Positions 30,053 to 39,596 of a DNA stretch of 64,000 nucleotides are shown piece by piece. Both the position numbers and the translations under genes were made by a program. The first letter of the stretch is position 1, and each line of letters starts with the position of its first letter. The notes below the pieces were generated by a model. The model saw only the letters and a program-made list of their open reading frames with translations, was not told the DNA's origin and made no database searches. The DNA comes from UKL13-2 sp947085425 (GTDB taxonomy: Bacteria > Pseudomonadota > Gammaproteobacteria > Burkholderiales > Usitatibacteraceae): contig CAMTWK010000010.1 in assembly GCA_947085425.1 (NCBI GenBank), positions 13,802-77,801 of the forward strand, given 5' to 3'.

Positions 30053-31168
30053 TTATTCCACATTCGCCAGACGACGCTCACGCACTGCTTGCGCCAGTTG
30101 TCGCAACAGTTTTTCGGTGTCGTCCCAGTTGATGCAGGCATCGGTGACCGACACGCCATATTGCAACGGCTTGCCGGCTTCAATGTCTTGCCGGCCGGCG
30201 TTCAAATGACTTTCCACCATCACCCCCACCACGCGCTGATCACCACCGGCGATTTGTGCGGCGACGTCGGTCGCCACATCCATTTGTTTTTGGTATTGCT
30301 TGGACGAATTGGCGTGCGAAAAATCAATCATCACCCGTTGCGCGAGCCCTGCCTTGGCCAACTCCTGACTCGCCGAATCGACATTCGCCGCATCATAATT
30401 GGGCGTTTTGCCACCGCGCAAAATAATATGGCAATCCTCATTACCGGCGGTGGAAATAATCGCTGAATGCCCGCCCTTGGTAACCGACAAAAAGTGATGC
30501 GGTGCCGACGAGGCCTTGATGGCATCCACAGCGATTTTAATATTGCCGTCGGTGCCGTTTTTGAAGCCGACCGGGCACGACAACCCGGATGCCAATTGGC
30601 GGTGGGATTGCGACTCGGTGGTGCGCGCACCTATGGCGCCCCAGGCGATCATGTCGGCAAAATATTGCGGCGAAATCAAATCCAAATATTCCGTACCGGC
30701 CGCCAGACCGAGCTCGTTAATATCCAGCAGCAGCTTGCGCGCCAGTCGCAGACCCTTGTTGATATCGTGGCTCTCGTCCATATCCGGGTCGTTGATGTAG
30801 CCCTTCCAACCGACGGTGGTGCGTGGCTTTTCGAAATAAACCCGCATCACAATGGTCAAATCCGGCTCCAGGCTGAGCCGTAGTGCGTGCAGTCGGCGGG
30901 CATATTCCATGGCCGCCTCGTAATCGTGAATTGAACACGGGCCGATGATCACCAATAAACGTGAATCACCACGATGCATGATGCGGTGAATTTCTTCGCG
31001 GGCGCGAAACACCGTCGCCGAAGCCTTTTCACTCAATGGAAATTCACGCATTAAATGCGCCGGCGGCGTCAACTCTTTGATGCCGCGGATTCGCAGGTCG
31101 TCGGTGTTATAAGGCATGGCAGATTCCGGTTGCGGTTTGGATACGATAGTCAGGTTGGCTTTGGTCAT
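30053..31168 (-). CDS. aroG: 3-deoxy-7-phosphoheptulonate synthase, class I-alpha (AroG type)
   Basis: First enzyme of the shikimate pathway, condensing PEP with erythrose 4-phosphate. The 371 residues include VIGPCSIHDYEAAMEYA, MRVYFEKPRTTVGWKG, GAIGARTTESQSHRQLASG, FKNGTDGNIKIAVDAI and MIDFSHANSSKQYQKQ. It is closest in pattern to Phe-sensitive AroG. The first ATG at 31168 is used; the usual N-terminus MPYNTDDLRIRGIKEL at 31117 is an alternative. It is preceded by a leader-peptide attenuator (31249-31377). Confidence 0.95.
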   Translation of the reverse strand: MTKANLTIVSKPQPESAMPYNTDDLRIRGIKELTPPAHLMREFPLSEKASATVFRAREEIHRIMHRGDSRLLVIIGPCSIHDYEAAMEYARRLHALRLSLEPDLTIVMRVYFEKPRTTVGWKGYINDPDMDESHDINKGLRLARKLLLDINELGLAAGTEYLDLISPQYFADMIAWGAIGARTTESQSHRQLASGLSCPVGFKNGTDGNIKIAVDAIKASSAPHHFLSVTKGGHSAIISTAGNEDCHIILRGGKTPNYDAANVDSASQELAKAGLAQRVMIDFSHANSSKQYQKQMDVATDVAAQIAGGDQRVVGVMVESHLNAGRQDIEAGKPLQYGVSVTDACINWDDTEKLLRQLAQAVRERRLANVE

Positions 31169-31248
31169 TTTAGTCGCCTTGCGGTCGGGGCTCGGGGCAC
31201 ATTAGTTCGAACAGGAGTAACTGGGGCAACAATGCTGATCAGCAAAAA

Positions 31249-31280
31249 AAAAACCGCCGAATTTTCATTCGGCGGTTTTT
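31249..31280 (-). terminator. Attenuator terminator upstream of aroG
   Basis: On the minus strand: 5' arm AACCGCCGAAT, loop GAAA, 3' arm ATTCGGCGGTT, then an uninterrupted T-tract of nine (the arms' Ts included). It lies 29 bp past the leader-peptide stop and about 80 bp before aroG. The 5' arm can instead pair with CGGCGG at 31320-31325 in the leader coding sequence. Confidence 0.85.
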
Positions 31281-31308
31281 AGAATTTTGGTTAGTGTTCA
31301 AACGCAAA

Positions 31309-31377
31309 CTAACCCTTCTCCGCCGGTGGCATGGAAAAGGACCAGAAATAAGAATAAGCTTTGGCGCGCATGTTCAT
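31309..31377 (-). CDS. Aromatic-amino-acid leader peptide of the aroG operon (22 residues)
   Basis: The frame begins MNMRAK, then AYSYFWSFS, and ends MPPAEKG before TAG. Five of nine consecutive residues are Tyr, Tyr, Phe, Trp and Phe, covering all three aromatic amino acids. The codons for Ser-Phe-Ser (CCTTTTCC, 31333-31340) pair with GGAGAAGG (31314-31321), the arrangement of a classic attenuator: a ribosome stalled on the aromatic codons would free segment 2 to pair with the terminator arm. No ribosome site precedes the ATG, but TACTAT lies 8 bases upstream, so the transcript may be leaderless. Function as a sensor is inferred. Confidence 0.75.
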   Translation of the reverse strand: MNMRAKAYSYFWSFSMPPAEKG

Positions 31378-31455
31378 AAGACAAATAGTAACAGGGGAAA
31401 TGGCAGGCTGAACAATCGGTAAAAGTTGTTATCTGGCGCGGCGTTTGAAATAAAA

Positions 31456-31473
31456 ACGCCTGAAAGATGGCGT
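31456..31473 (-). terminator. Probable terminator after msrB
   Basis: On the minus strand ACGCC, loop ATCTTTCA, GGCGT, then TTTTATTT, about 55 bp past the msrB stop. The stem is only 5 bp. It would separate msrB from the aroG leader transcript. Confidence 0.4.
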
Positions 31474-31528
31474 AAATAAACGAGTTCTATTTATCGACAA
31501 CCATCATCACCATGATCACCAACCGCCG

Positions 31529-32077
31529 TTACGAGGCCGTTGGTTTAAAAACCAGCGCCGCACCATTGTTACACCAGCGTTCGCGGGTCGGTGGTGGTCC
31601 GTCATTAAAAATGTGGCCATGATGCCCGCCGCAGCGTGCACAGTGATATTCAGTGCGCGGAAGAATTAATTTGAAATCGGTCTTTTTATTAAACACACCG
31701 GGCAGTGTCGTAAAAAAACTCGGCCAACCTGTGCCGCTTTCATATTTCATCGCCGAGGTAAACACCGCCAGATCACAACCGGCGCAATGAAACACACCCT
31801 GGCGTTTTTCGTCATTGAGCAGGCTGGTGCCGCCGCGTTCGGTTCCCTCGTTGCGCAACACATCAAACTGCGCCTGCGTCAGACGTTTTTTCCACTCCCT
31901 GTCGGGCAGCTCCAGCTTGTCAATTTTTGGCTTCGGCCCGTTGGCCTGATCAAGTGCGATTTTGACCATTGCCGCGTCCGGCGCTTCCGGCCCGCGACGT
32001 TGTGCGAATACACCTTTAAACATGGTTAGTCCTCCAGCTACGCCAAATAGTGCGGTGAGAAATATTCGTCGTTTCAT
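31529..32077 (-). CDS. msrB: Peptide-methionine (R)-S-oxide reductase MsrB, exported
   Basis: Repairs methionine R-sulfoxide in proteins. The 182 residues begin with a signal (RRIFLTALFGVAGGLTMFK), placing the enzyme outside the cytoplasm. Zinc-binding CxxC pairs are in HCAGC and HCARC, and the catalytic Cys is in ERWCNNGAALVF. SGTGWPSFF and GHHGHIFNDGP are conserved. A stand-alone exported MsrB fits a role in envelope protein repair. Confidence 0.93.
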   Translation of the reverse strand: MKRRIFLTALFGVAGGLTMFKGVFAQRRGPEAPDAAMVKIALDQANGPKPKIDKLELPDREWKKRLTQAQFDVLRNEGTERGGTSLLNDEKRQGVFHCAGCDLAVFTSAMKYESGTGWPSFFTTLPGVFNKKTDFKLILPRTEYHCARCGGHHGHIFNDGPPPTRERWCNNGAALVFKPTAS

Positions 32078-32171
32078 AATTTTTCCAATCCAAACATGGC
32101 ATGCATGAGTCGCGGCCTGTTATTGATCACGCGCAGCATGGTACTTATACGTCGCCATGGTCATTTTAGAT

Positions 32172-32714
32172 TCACGGATTAATTCTTTTGATCGGTCGCC
32201 GCGCCCGGCGATGCGCACGCATCAGCGCCCACGCCTCGCCATTAAAGTGGGTGGTGGGTAGCACCATCCAGCCGCCGTTACTGGTTTCGAGCAACCAAAA
32301 ACGATTTCGTTCCACCACCCGTCGAAATTGGCTCCACACCATTTTGAATTTTTTGTCGGCCACTTCGCCGCCCACACCATCGGCATCGAGTGTTAACCAG
32401 GCACCACTGGCGTGGTCTTTGGCAAATTTGTCGAGCGACTCTTTGGCCGTCCACGCCAGCAACACCGCAAAAAAAACCGTGGCGGCGGCCAGCACATACA
32501 ACACTATGCAGATCACACCATCGCAGCTGCGCCACCACAAATAACCAACCATGCCACCGACCATGACCGCGATTCTTAATCCGCGCAAGCCAAACTTCTC
32601 CGCCACCACGGCCGCAATCGCCTGCCATGCAAAATTTCCGGAAAACACCAGCGGAATTCGCGCCGATGGCAACACTTCCGCGCTGCTGGGGGCTGGTGTG
32701 GTCGGCGAGCTCAT
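32172..32714 (-). CDS. YcxB-like membrane protein
   Basis: The 180 residues have two adjacent membrane helices (IAVMVGGMVGYLWW and VICIVLYVLAAATVFFAVLL) and a C-terminal YcxB-type domain (WLTLDADGVGGEV, MVWSQFRRVVERNRFWLLE, GWMVLPTTHFNGEAWALM). The function is unknown. The start codon directly abuts the tldD stop, so it is likely the second gene of a tldD transcript. Confidence 0.7.
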   Translation of the reverse strand: MSSPTTPAPSSAEVLPSARIPLVFSGNFAWQAIAAVVAEKFGLRGLRIAVMVGGMVGYLWWRSCDGVICIVLYVLAAATVFFAVLLAWTAKESLDKFAKDHASGAWLTLDADGVGGEVADKKFKMVWSQFRRVVERNRFWLLETSNGGWMVLPTTHFNGEAWALMRAHRRARRPIKRINP

Positions 32715-34163
32715 TTAACCGGTTCCGCCGACGGTTAATCCTTCAATCCGCAATGTCGGCTGGCCCACCCCCACCGGCACACTTTGACCTTCCTTGCCAC
32801 ACACACCAACACCCGAATCGAGCTTCATGTCATTGCCGATCATCGTCACCTGTTTTAACGATTCAATACCGTTGCCAATCAAGGTTGCCCCCACCACCGG
32901 ATAGGCGATTTTGCCGTTTTCAATGATGTAAGCTTCCGACGCGGAAAACACAAATTTGCCGCTGGTGGTGTCAACCTGTCCACCACCAAAATTGGCGGCA
33001 TATAAACCGTGTTTGACACTGGCGATAATTTCTTCCGGCGTTTTGTCGCCGGCCAACATATAGGTATTGGTCATACGCGGCATCGGAATATGTGCATACG
33101 ATTCACGGCGGGCATTGCCGGTGATGGGCACATTCATCAAGCGGGCATTCAAGGTGTCCTGCATATATCCCTTCAATATGCCGTCTTCAATCAATACATT
33201 TTTTTGCGTGATATTGCCCTCGTCATCAATATTCAGGGAGCCGCGTCGATCCGGCAGGGTGCCATCGTCGATCACGGTCACACCTTTGGCGGCAATACGC
33301 TCACCAATTTTTCCGGAAAAAACCGAGCTGCCCTTGCGGTTAAAGTCGCCCTCCAAACTGTGGCCGACCGCTTCATGCAACAGAATTCCCGGCCACCCCC
33401 CCCCCAATACCACCGTCATCGGCCCGGCTGGTGCCGGTCGCGCATCCAGATTCACCAACGCTTCGCGCACGCCCTGTTGTGCCACGGCTTGCAAAACGTC
33501 GTCGGTGAAATAAGCGTAATCGTGGCGGCCGCCGCCACCGGTATGGCCCTGCTCACGACGGCCGTTTTGTTCGGCAATCACCGTCAGACCAATATGCACC
33601 AATGGCCGCACGTCGGCGGCGAGTGCGCCGTCGTGACGCGCCACCAAAATTACTTCGTACTCACCCGACAATCGCGCCATGACTTCCTTGACCCGCGGAT
33701 CAATGGCGCGGGCAAATTGTTCCAGCCGCTCGAGGATGCGCACTTTTTCCGCGTCCGAAAAACCCGACACCGGATCACGCGGTTGATATAAATGGCGACC
33801 GGTTGTTTCCCTGATTTGATTCACCTTGCCGGCACTGCCCGCACCTCCAACACGGGCAATGCTGCGGGTGGCGAGTGCGGCGTCGTTCAAACTGGCCACA
33901 CCAATATCGTCGGAGTAGGCAAACGCGGTTTTTTCACCCGACACCACCCGCACGCCAACCCCCTGATCGATATTAAAACTGCCGGACTTCACCCGCCCCT
34001 CTTCCAGGCTCCAACCTTCGGAGCGGGCGTAATGAAAATACAAATCAGCGTAGTCGGCGTCGTGTTGCATGATGGTGTTGAACACCCCCTGCAGCGACGC
34101 ATCGGTCAGATTGTAAGGGGTGAGCAAGGCGCGGCGTGCGAGCGAAAGGTGGGACTCATTCAT
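32715..34163 (-). CDS. tldD: Metalloprotease TldD
   Basis: Zinc protease that with TldE degrades unfolded peptides and matures microcin-like peptides. The 482 residues carry the HExxxH-type zinc motif in [18 protein letters not shown] and the conserved [40 protein letters not shown] is also intact apart from normal variation. TldE is not in this window. Gene order yhdP-amidase-tldD is widely conserved in proteobacteria. Confidence 0.96.
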   Translation of the reverse strand: MNESHLSLARRALLTPYNLTDASLQGVFNTIMQHDADYADLYFHYARSEGWSLEEGRVKSGSFNIDQGVGVRVVSGEKTAFAYSDDIGVASLNDAALATRSIARVGGAGSAGKVNQIRETTGRHLYQPRDPVSGFSDAEKVRILERLEQFARAIDPRVKEVMARLSGEYEVILVARHDGALAADVRPLVHIGLTVIAEQNGRREQGHTGGGGRHDYAYFTDDVLQAVAQQGVREALVNLDARPAPAGPMTVVLGGGWPGILLHEAVGHSLEGDFNRKGSSVFSGKIGERIAAKGVTVIDDGTLPDRRGSLNIDDEGNITQKNVLIEDGILKGYMQDTLNARLMNVPITGNARRESYAHIPMPRMTNTYMLAGDKTPEEIIASVKHGLYAANFGGGQVDTTSGKFVFSASEAYIIENGKIAYPVVGATLIGNGIESLKQVTMIGNDMKLDSGVGVCGKEGQSVPVGVGQPTLRIEGLTVGGTG

Positions 34164-34172
34164 AACAAAAAC

Positions 34173-35048
34173 CTAAACATTTTTTAAGGTACGGTGACTC
34201 AAAGCAGGCAAATTTTTGCGCACAGTTTGTTGGTATTGCGGGTTCACGACGGCCACCACCACACCCGAGCCGCGTGGCAGCCGATCCAGTACCGCGCCCC
34301 ACGGGTCGACAATCATCGAATCACCATGGGTTTCGCGGCCGTTGACGTGGTAACCACCTTGGGCAGAGGCAATCACAAAGGCCATATTTTCAATCGCACG
34401 GGCGCGAATCAATGGCTCCCAATGGGCTTTGCCGGTGGTGGCGGTAAACGCCGACGGGATGACAATAATATCCACGTCGCCCATCGCCCGATATAGCTCT
34501 GGGAAACGCAGGTCATAACAAATGGATAAACCAATACGACCATAGGGGGACGCGACCACCTCGACGCGGTTGCCCGGCTCAATGGTACGCGCCTCATTAA
34601 ACTGATCCTGCCCGATCGCCAGACTGAACAAATGAATTTTGTCGTAGCGTGCCACACGTTTACCCAATTTGTCGTAGACCAGACAGGCGTTACGCACTTT
34701 TCGTGGCTCGGTAGTGGCAATCGGCACACCGGCACCGATCAACCATAAACCGTGTTTGGCGGCGGTGTCTGCCATCCAATCCTGAATCTGCCCGGCACCG
34801 TCCGGCTCACAAATTCCGACCTTGTCGGTATCGTGCATGCCCATGATGGCGAAATACTCGGGCAACACCACAATACGCGCCCCGGTGGTGGCCGCCAACG
34901 CCACCAAGCGTGTGGCTTCTTGTAAGTTCGCATCAACCTGTGGGCCCGACGCCATCTGAATCGCCGCCACCCGGTAATACGTTTGGGTTGATTGCGCCAC
35001 ATTGGCGATATCGTCGGGCAGTGATGGGGAGTTTTTGGTAATGATCAT
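34173..35048 (-). CDS. Carbon-nitrogen hydrolase (nitrilase superfamily, Nit-type amidase)
   Basis: The 291 residues show the Glu-Lys-Cys triad of the nitrilase superfamily: Glu in VVLPEYFAIMG, Lys in ARYDKIHLFSL, Cys in GLSICYDLRFPELYR. Relatives beside yhdP and tldD are Nit-type deaminated-glutathione amidases, a metabolite repair function; this is inferred. The gene overlaps the yhdP stop by 4 bp (ATGA), so translation is coupled. Confidence 0.9.
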   Translation of the reverse strand: MIITKNSPSLPDDIANVAQSTQTYYRVAAIQMASGPQVDANLQEATRLVALAATTGARIVVLPEYFAIMGMHDTDKVGICEPDGAGQIQDWMADTAAKHGLWLIGAGVPIATTEPRKVRNACLVYDKLGKRVARYDKIHLFSLAIGQDQFNEARTIEPGNRVEVVASPYGRIGLSICYDLRFPELYRAMGDVDIIVIPSAFTATTGKAHWEPLIRARAIENMAFVIASAQGGYHVNGRETHGDSMIVDPWGAVLDRLPRGSGVVVAVVNPQYQQTVRKNLPALSHRTLKNV

Positions 35049-38000
35049 GGCAAAAAAGACTGGGGCTTTTTCGGAGGGCTTGTTTTAGGTTTGGTATCGG
35101 TCGGTTTCGATGGAGCGGATTCGGGGGTGGATGTGGGTGGGGCCGCCTTGGCTGGCGCGGATGCCGTATCATTTGCGGTGCCTTTAGAGCCCTCTTTTGC
35201 CGGCTCCTTTGCACCTTCCTTTGAAGCATCTTTCGTCGGCTCAACGGCTGCCGCCCTGACCGAACCCGCGAGCGGCTCCGCCGCTCTGCCGGTCTTCTCA
35301 ATCACCGGATTATCCCATGTGCCCGTCACGTTATATTGCACCGACAAGACCTTCTCAATCGGCGCGCGCAACATCTCACCTCCCAGCAACACTCCCAGAC
35401 CAACTAATGGATTCACCAATACCGCGGTGCCTACCGCCGCCACACCACTGATGCGCGGAATGACGGTGACCAGCAAGTTTTGTCGCTCGGTGGGAAGTGA
35501 TATATCGCCACTCATTCTGACATCGGTTGCCGGTCCGGATATGTCGAATTTTTTGGCGAACATAATGCCATCGGTGATGGTGATGTCACCGTCAATTTTG
35601 TCAAACGCCAAACCTTCGCTAAACAAATCGCGGAAGTCGAATGTCAACCGGCGCGGAATCGATTGCAAACTGATGAGCCCCAACAATTTGCCGGCACCGG
35701 CTTCAATTTTGGCAAACTGGCCGCGTTCGGCGTGCACCTTAAACGCACCGGACAGGTTCACCAATTGGAATTGGTAGGTATGACCCGGCCACGCCAAGGT
35801 TCCCTCCAGACTGCCGCGCCCACCCTTCATGTGATCACCATAACCAAATTGCGTGAACAGCGCATTCAGATTGGTTGAATCCAATTTGACATTCATGCTG
35901 GTGAGCGATTTCACCGGCCCCGCTTTGGGTGGCGCAAACGGGTCACCAAAACGCTGCCAAATGCCATTCATCTCCACCTTGAGATGACCATTGGAAATGG
36001 TTAGCTGATCAACTTTCCAATTGGAAACTTGTGGTGTGGCTATCAACTCGAGTTTGCCCAGCCATCGACCTCCAAATGAAAAGTCATCCGCCACAATATC
36101 GAGAGCCGGCAGGTCACCTTCGTTTTGTGCAAACTCGGCCATCGGTGTGGGCACCGGCGCAGATACAGGCAAACCCGGCTTGGCATTGGTGGGCGCAATC
36201 GCTACGCCCCGCTCGTCATTCACCACCAATTTTTTCAGGCGCGCCCTGACCGCGCCGCGCTGGTTAAATGCAGACGCCCGCCAGGTAAAGTCACCTTCGA
36301 CCTCCTTGCTGGCTACTGACATGTCCCATGAATCATCCGACCGTCGCCCTTTGATTTTTACGTCTTCAAAATTGCGTCCATAAGCAAACAATTGCCCGCT
36401 GCGAAAATCAATTCCAGTCAACGGGCTTTCCGGCTTGGGTGCCAGGCTCTCTGCCGACGGGTCGGACAACTTCGGATAAAAATTTTCTGTCGCCTTCAGC
36501 CATTGGTCAAAATTAAGTCTCGCCAATGTGCCTGTTAACCAGAGGCCTTCCGGAATGGGCGCATCCCCCGCCGACTCTCCCACCGAGGCAATGCCACCAT
36601 AAAATTTCAAATCACCGGCAGCATCCGGTCGGCGTTGAAAACGCGCGTCAATACGGGTTGCGGCGCTGTCTGCGGTGCTGCCCGCGGCGCCGCCCGCCGC
36701 AATATTTCCCAACGCGGCAATATTGCCCAACATGGAAACGCGAATCTTTTCTTCCGTTTTACCGACCGCAGTGAAGGTCACTTTCACACGCCGCGCTTCA
36801 TCGGCACGTTTATTCAGCGGTGCCGGCAATAACGACGTGACACCGACCATGGAAGCGTCAACAGTAATATCGATCGCCGCGTTTCTTGGCGCAATCCGCC
36901 CGGAAAAATCGGTCGAGCCGGAAATTTGTTGGGGCATCACAAACGGCAATACATCACCGATTTTTTGCACATCAACGCGACCGGAAAAATCGGTGATGAC
37001 ACCGGCCTCGCCGCCGCCGGCAATATTAATGTTTATCGGTTGCCCGTAAGCAATGCCGGTAATCGCCGTGCTTTTGACGCTCGTTTCGGTAAAGGCGATG
37101 CTGCCGGACAAATTGGAAATCAGCGGACCGACGACCGGCTTGGCACTGCCCTTTGCCAGCTTGTAACTGCCAATGATGCGCAATTTTGGTGTTTTTGGAT
37201 TGCCAGCCATACTCGCATCCACGCCCAGTGGAATCGACAGATTCAGAGCCAGCTTACCGGGCCCCTCCATTTTCACCACCTTGGTAAAAGCACCGATGCC
37301 ATCAATCATCGGGCTCTCGCGCAAATAGCGGGCCATATCCTCGGCGCGGGCCACAGCCTCGCCGTCAATCGTCAACACCGACGGATGCTCACTAAAATCG
37401 GCCACCGCCAAAGTTGTGTTCTGAATGCGTGCGCCAAATATCATCGCCGACTCAATTTCGGCTTTCATTGCGGTATTTTCGAATGCAAGCGTGGCGTTGA
37501 TTTTGTTTGCCTGCGGCCAGCCTTCGGTATAACGAAAATCCACGTCTTTTAGTTTGGCTTTGACGCTGAACTGTCCGCCTTTGCCGTGCCGAAAAGGAAA
37601 ATCGTAAATATTGCCTTTAATTGCAAAGTCAGCGCCATCCACCAGACCAGCACGCGTCGCCCACTCGACATATTTACGGGTAATGTCCATGCCTATCGGT
37701 AGGTACTTTTCCACCGCCACAGCATTGGCGTGGCGCAATTTGCCGGTCACATCCAAACGTCCCGGTTGTACCTCAATTGCCAGTTGGGTGCCGGCGGCGG
37801 CACGCGGTCGCGAATAATTGCCGGCGAACTCAATCGACAAATCGGCATTGGTCGCCGCCAGCTTGCTAACGTCGATTGCAATTTGCTGCTCGCTGACCGC
37901 CCATTTACCTTTGCTGTCCACACTGTCAAATCGCAGTGGCGCACGATAATGCGCCGGCAGATCAATAACCAGCCCTTTTGAGGTGATGGTAAACACACCG

Positions 38001-39472
38001 CGTTTATGGTCGCCATCGATGGTGCCGCTCAATCCGGCAATGCCGGGATTTTTATCACTTGCCGATACGCCAAAATCTGCCAGTGTGCCCTTGACTTGAT
38101 ACGCGGTCGGGTTGTCGACGGGTCCCTGCCATGCATAACGCGACGCCTTGACTTCACCGCGCATGCCGAACTTGGTCACCAATTGGCGAATATCTTTGCC
38201 AATCGGGAAATAACCAATTAATCCGGTCATCACCTTCAAGTCGATGCCATTGGCGGTGACCTCACCGCCGGCACCACCGGCACTCTTGTCCGCGATCACC
38301 CCGCTCAGCATCGATTTTTTACCGGCGAATTTTGTGTATTGTGAAAAAGAAAAATCGGCGGGCCGCGAGCTCACCCCTGCGGCGGTGCGAAATTCCAGCT
38401 TCTTACTTCCTACCGTAAAACCATTTTCGTGTCGAAAAAATTCCAATCGCCCGGTGAGTTTGGCAATATTGAGCGGTGCCGCATCGTCAGCCAGTTGCGC
38501 CTTGGCGTGAATGATATGAACGTCGGCAGTCACGGAGCGAAACGGATTCATAAATGGTTTGACGGCGGACGTGGCATTATTTTGCCGCCCGTCGGCGTCG
38601 ACCATCGAGTTGTCAATGTCAACCCAAACACGCGCCGACCCAACACCCGCCTGCCAGGTGTCCGGCACATTCAGATAACGGCGCAACTCCGTCAAATTGG
38701 CATCGGCTACATTGCCAAATAATGTTCCGACCGCACGCAAGCGACCATCCGCATGGTCGGACACATCCAAATTGACACGGCCACTGACGGTGATTTTTTT
38801 TGCCAGGCGAACCGGCGGTGTGGCGGTAAATCCAATGGTATGGCCGCCAAAGGTCTTGTCGATTTGAATGCCCACATCCGTCATTTTTAATTCGACGTCT
38901 GGCCGTGTCTCATCAAACCAGGTCAGCGTCGCGTGATGTATTTGAATGCCCTGCTGGGCAATCAGCCAATCCAAAAAGCGGCCGTCATCCGGCTCATTGG
39001 TTTTTTTATTGATGGCGTGGCCGGCAAAATAAACCAGCCCGTCACGACGCTGGGTCAAAGACAAATGTGGCGCAAACACCGCCAACTCGGCCAGCCGAAT
39101 TTGCCCGATAAACAGATGCGGAATCGACACCGCACCTCGCACCAACGGCAGCGTCAAGGCGATCGCGCCCGGCGCACCGGTCACCGATTGAACCGGCTCA
39201 CGGAAGGTCACCTCTTCCATTTCCACAAAGGGCTTAAATCCAGACCAACCACCACGCATTGTTTTGGCATTCACATCCATGCCGGAGGCTGAGGATACCC
39301 GGCTGAGAATATCCGATCGATATTCCGCCACTTTGGGCATCACGCCGTATTTAACCGTGGCCAACCCCGCCGCCAACAACAGTCCAAATGCCACGGCGAA
39401 CCAATACGCGGTTCGCATACAAAAATTGCTGAATATTTTTAGGACTGAAAAAATGTTGCCCTCAATGATCAA
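35045..39472 (-). CDS. yhdP: YhdP family AsmA-like phospholipid transport protein
   Basis: Very long envelope-spanning protein, 1475 residues, one N-terminal membrane anchor (AYWFAVAFGLLLAAGLATVK) and a periplasmic repeated beta-groove. It has DUF3971/AsmA2 features, such as YTEGWPQANKINATLAFE in the middle and GVGSARVWVDID, and an AsmA-like C-terminal region (FDKIDGDITITDGIMFAKKF). In E. coli YhdP, TamB and YdbH move phospholipid to the outer membrane. The C-terminus is a Lys/Pro/Ala-rich tail of about 70 residues. The first start is a TTG at 39472; ATG at 39418 (MRTAYWFAV) is equally likely. Confidence 0.9.
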   Translation of the reverse strand: MIIEGNIFSVLKIFSNFCMRTAYWFAVAFGLLLAAGLATVKYGVMPKVAEYRSDILSRVSSASGMDVNAKTMRGGWSGFKPFVEMEEVTFREPVQSVTGAPGAIALTLPLVRGAVSIPHLFIGQIRLAELAVFAPHLSLTQRRDGLVYFAGHAINKKTNEPDDGRFLDWLIAQQGIQIHHATLTWFDETRPDVELKMTDVGIQIDKTFGGHTIGFTATPPVRLAKKITVSGRVNLDVSDHADGRLRAVGTLFGNVADANLTELRRYLNVPDTWQAGVGSARVWVDIDNSMVDADGRQNNATSAVKPFMNPFRSVTADVHIIHAKAQLADDAAPLNIAKLTGRLEFFRHENGFTVGSKKLEFRTAAGVSSRPADFSFSQYTKFAGKKSMLSGVIADKSAGGAGGEVTANGIDLKVMTGLIGYFPIGKDIRQLVTKFGMRGEVKASRYAWQGPVDNPTAYQVKGTLADFGVSASDKNPGIAGLSGTIDGDHKRGVFTITSKGLVIDLPAHYRAPLRFDSVDSKGKWAVSEQQIAIDVSKLAATNADLSIEFAGNYSRPRAAAGTQLAIEVQPGRLDVTGKLRHANAVAVEKYLPIGMDITRKYVEWATRAGLVDGADFAIKGNIYDFPFRHGKGGQFSVKAKLKDVDFRYTEGWPQANKINATLAFENTAMKAEIESAMIFGARIQNTTLAVADFSEHPSVLTIDGEAVARAEDMARYLRESPMIDGIGAFTKVVKMEGPGKLALNLSIPLGVDASMAGNPKTPKLRIIGSYKLAKGSAKPVVGPLISNLSGSIAFTETSVKSTAITGIAYGQPININIAGGGEAGVITDFSGRVDVQKIGDVLPFVMPQQISGSTDFSGRIAPRNAAIDITVDASMVGVTSLLPAPLNKRADEARRVKVTFTAVGKTEEKIRVSMLGNIAALGNIAAGGAAGSTADSAATRIDARFQRRPDAAGDLKFYGGIASVGESAGDAPIPEGLWLTGTLARLNFDQWLKATENFYPKLSDPSAESLAPKPESPLTGIDFRSGQLFAYGRNFEDVKIKGRRSDDSWDMSVASKEVEGDFTWRASAFNQRGAVRARLKKLVVNDERGVAIAPTNAKPGLPVSAPVPTPMAEFAQNEGDLPALDIVADDFSFGGRWLGKLELIATPQVSNWKVDQLTISNGHLKVEMNGIWQRFGDPFAPPKAGPVKSLTSMNVKLDSTNLNALFTQFGYGDHMKGGRGSLEGTLAWPGHTYQFQLVNLSGAFKVHAERGQFAKIEAGAGKLLGLISLQSIPRRLTFDFRDLFSEGLAFDKIDGDITITDGIMFAKKFDISGPATDVRMSGDISLPTERQNLLVTVIPRISGVAAVGTAVLVNPLVGLGVLLGGEMLRAPIEKVLSVQYNVTGTWDNPVIEKTGRAAEPLAGSVRAAAVEPTKDASKEGAKEPAKEGSKGTANDTASAPAKAAPPTSTPESAPSKPTDTKPKTSPPKKPQSFLP

Positions 39473-39596
39473 AATTACATGTTATTTTAACGGCCATTCA
39501 GCCCTCACAGACGACACTGTCGCCTGAAGTTGCTGAAATCGTCATCTTTGCCGTACTCCACCGCGCCCGCTCCCGCCCCACATTCGCCATCAAATC

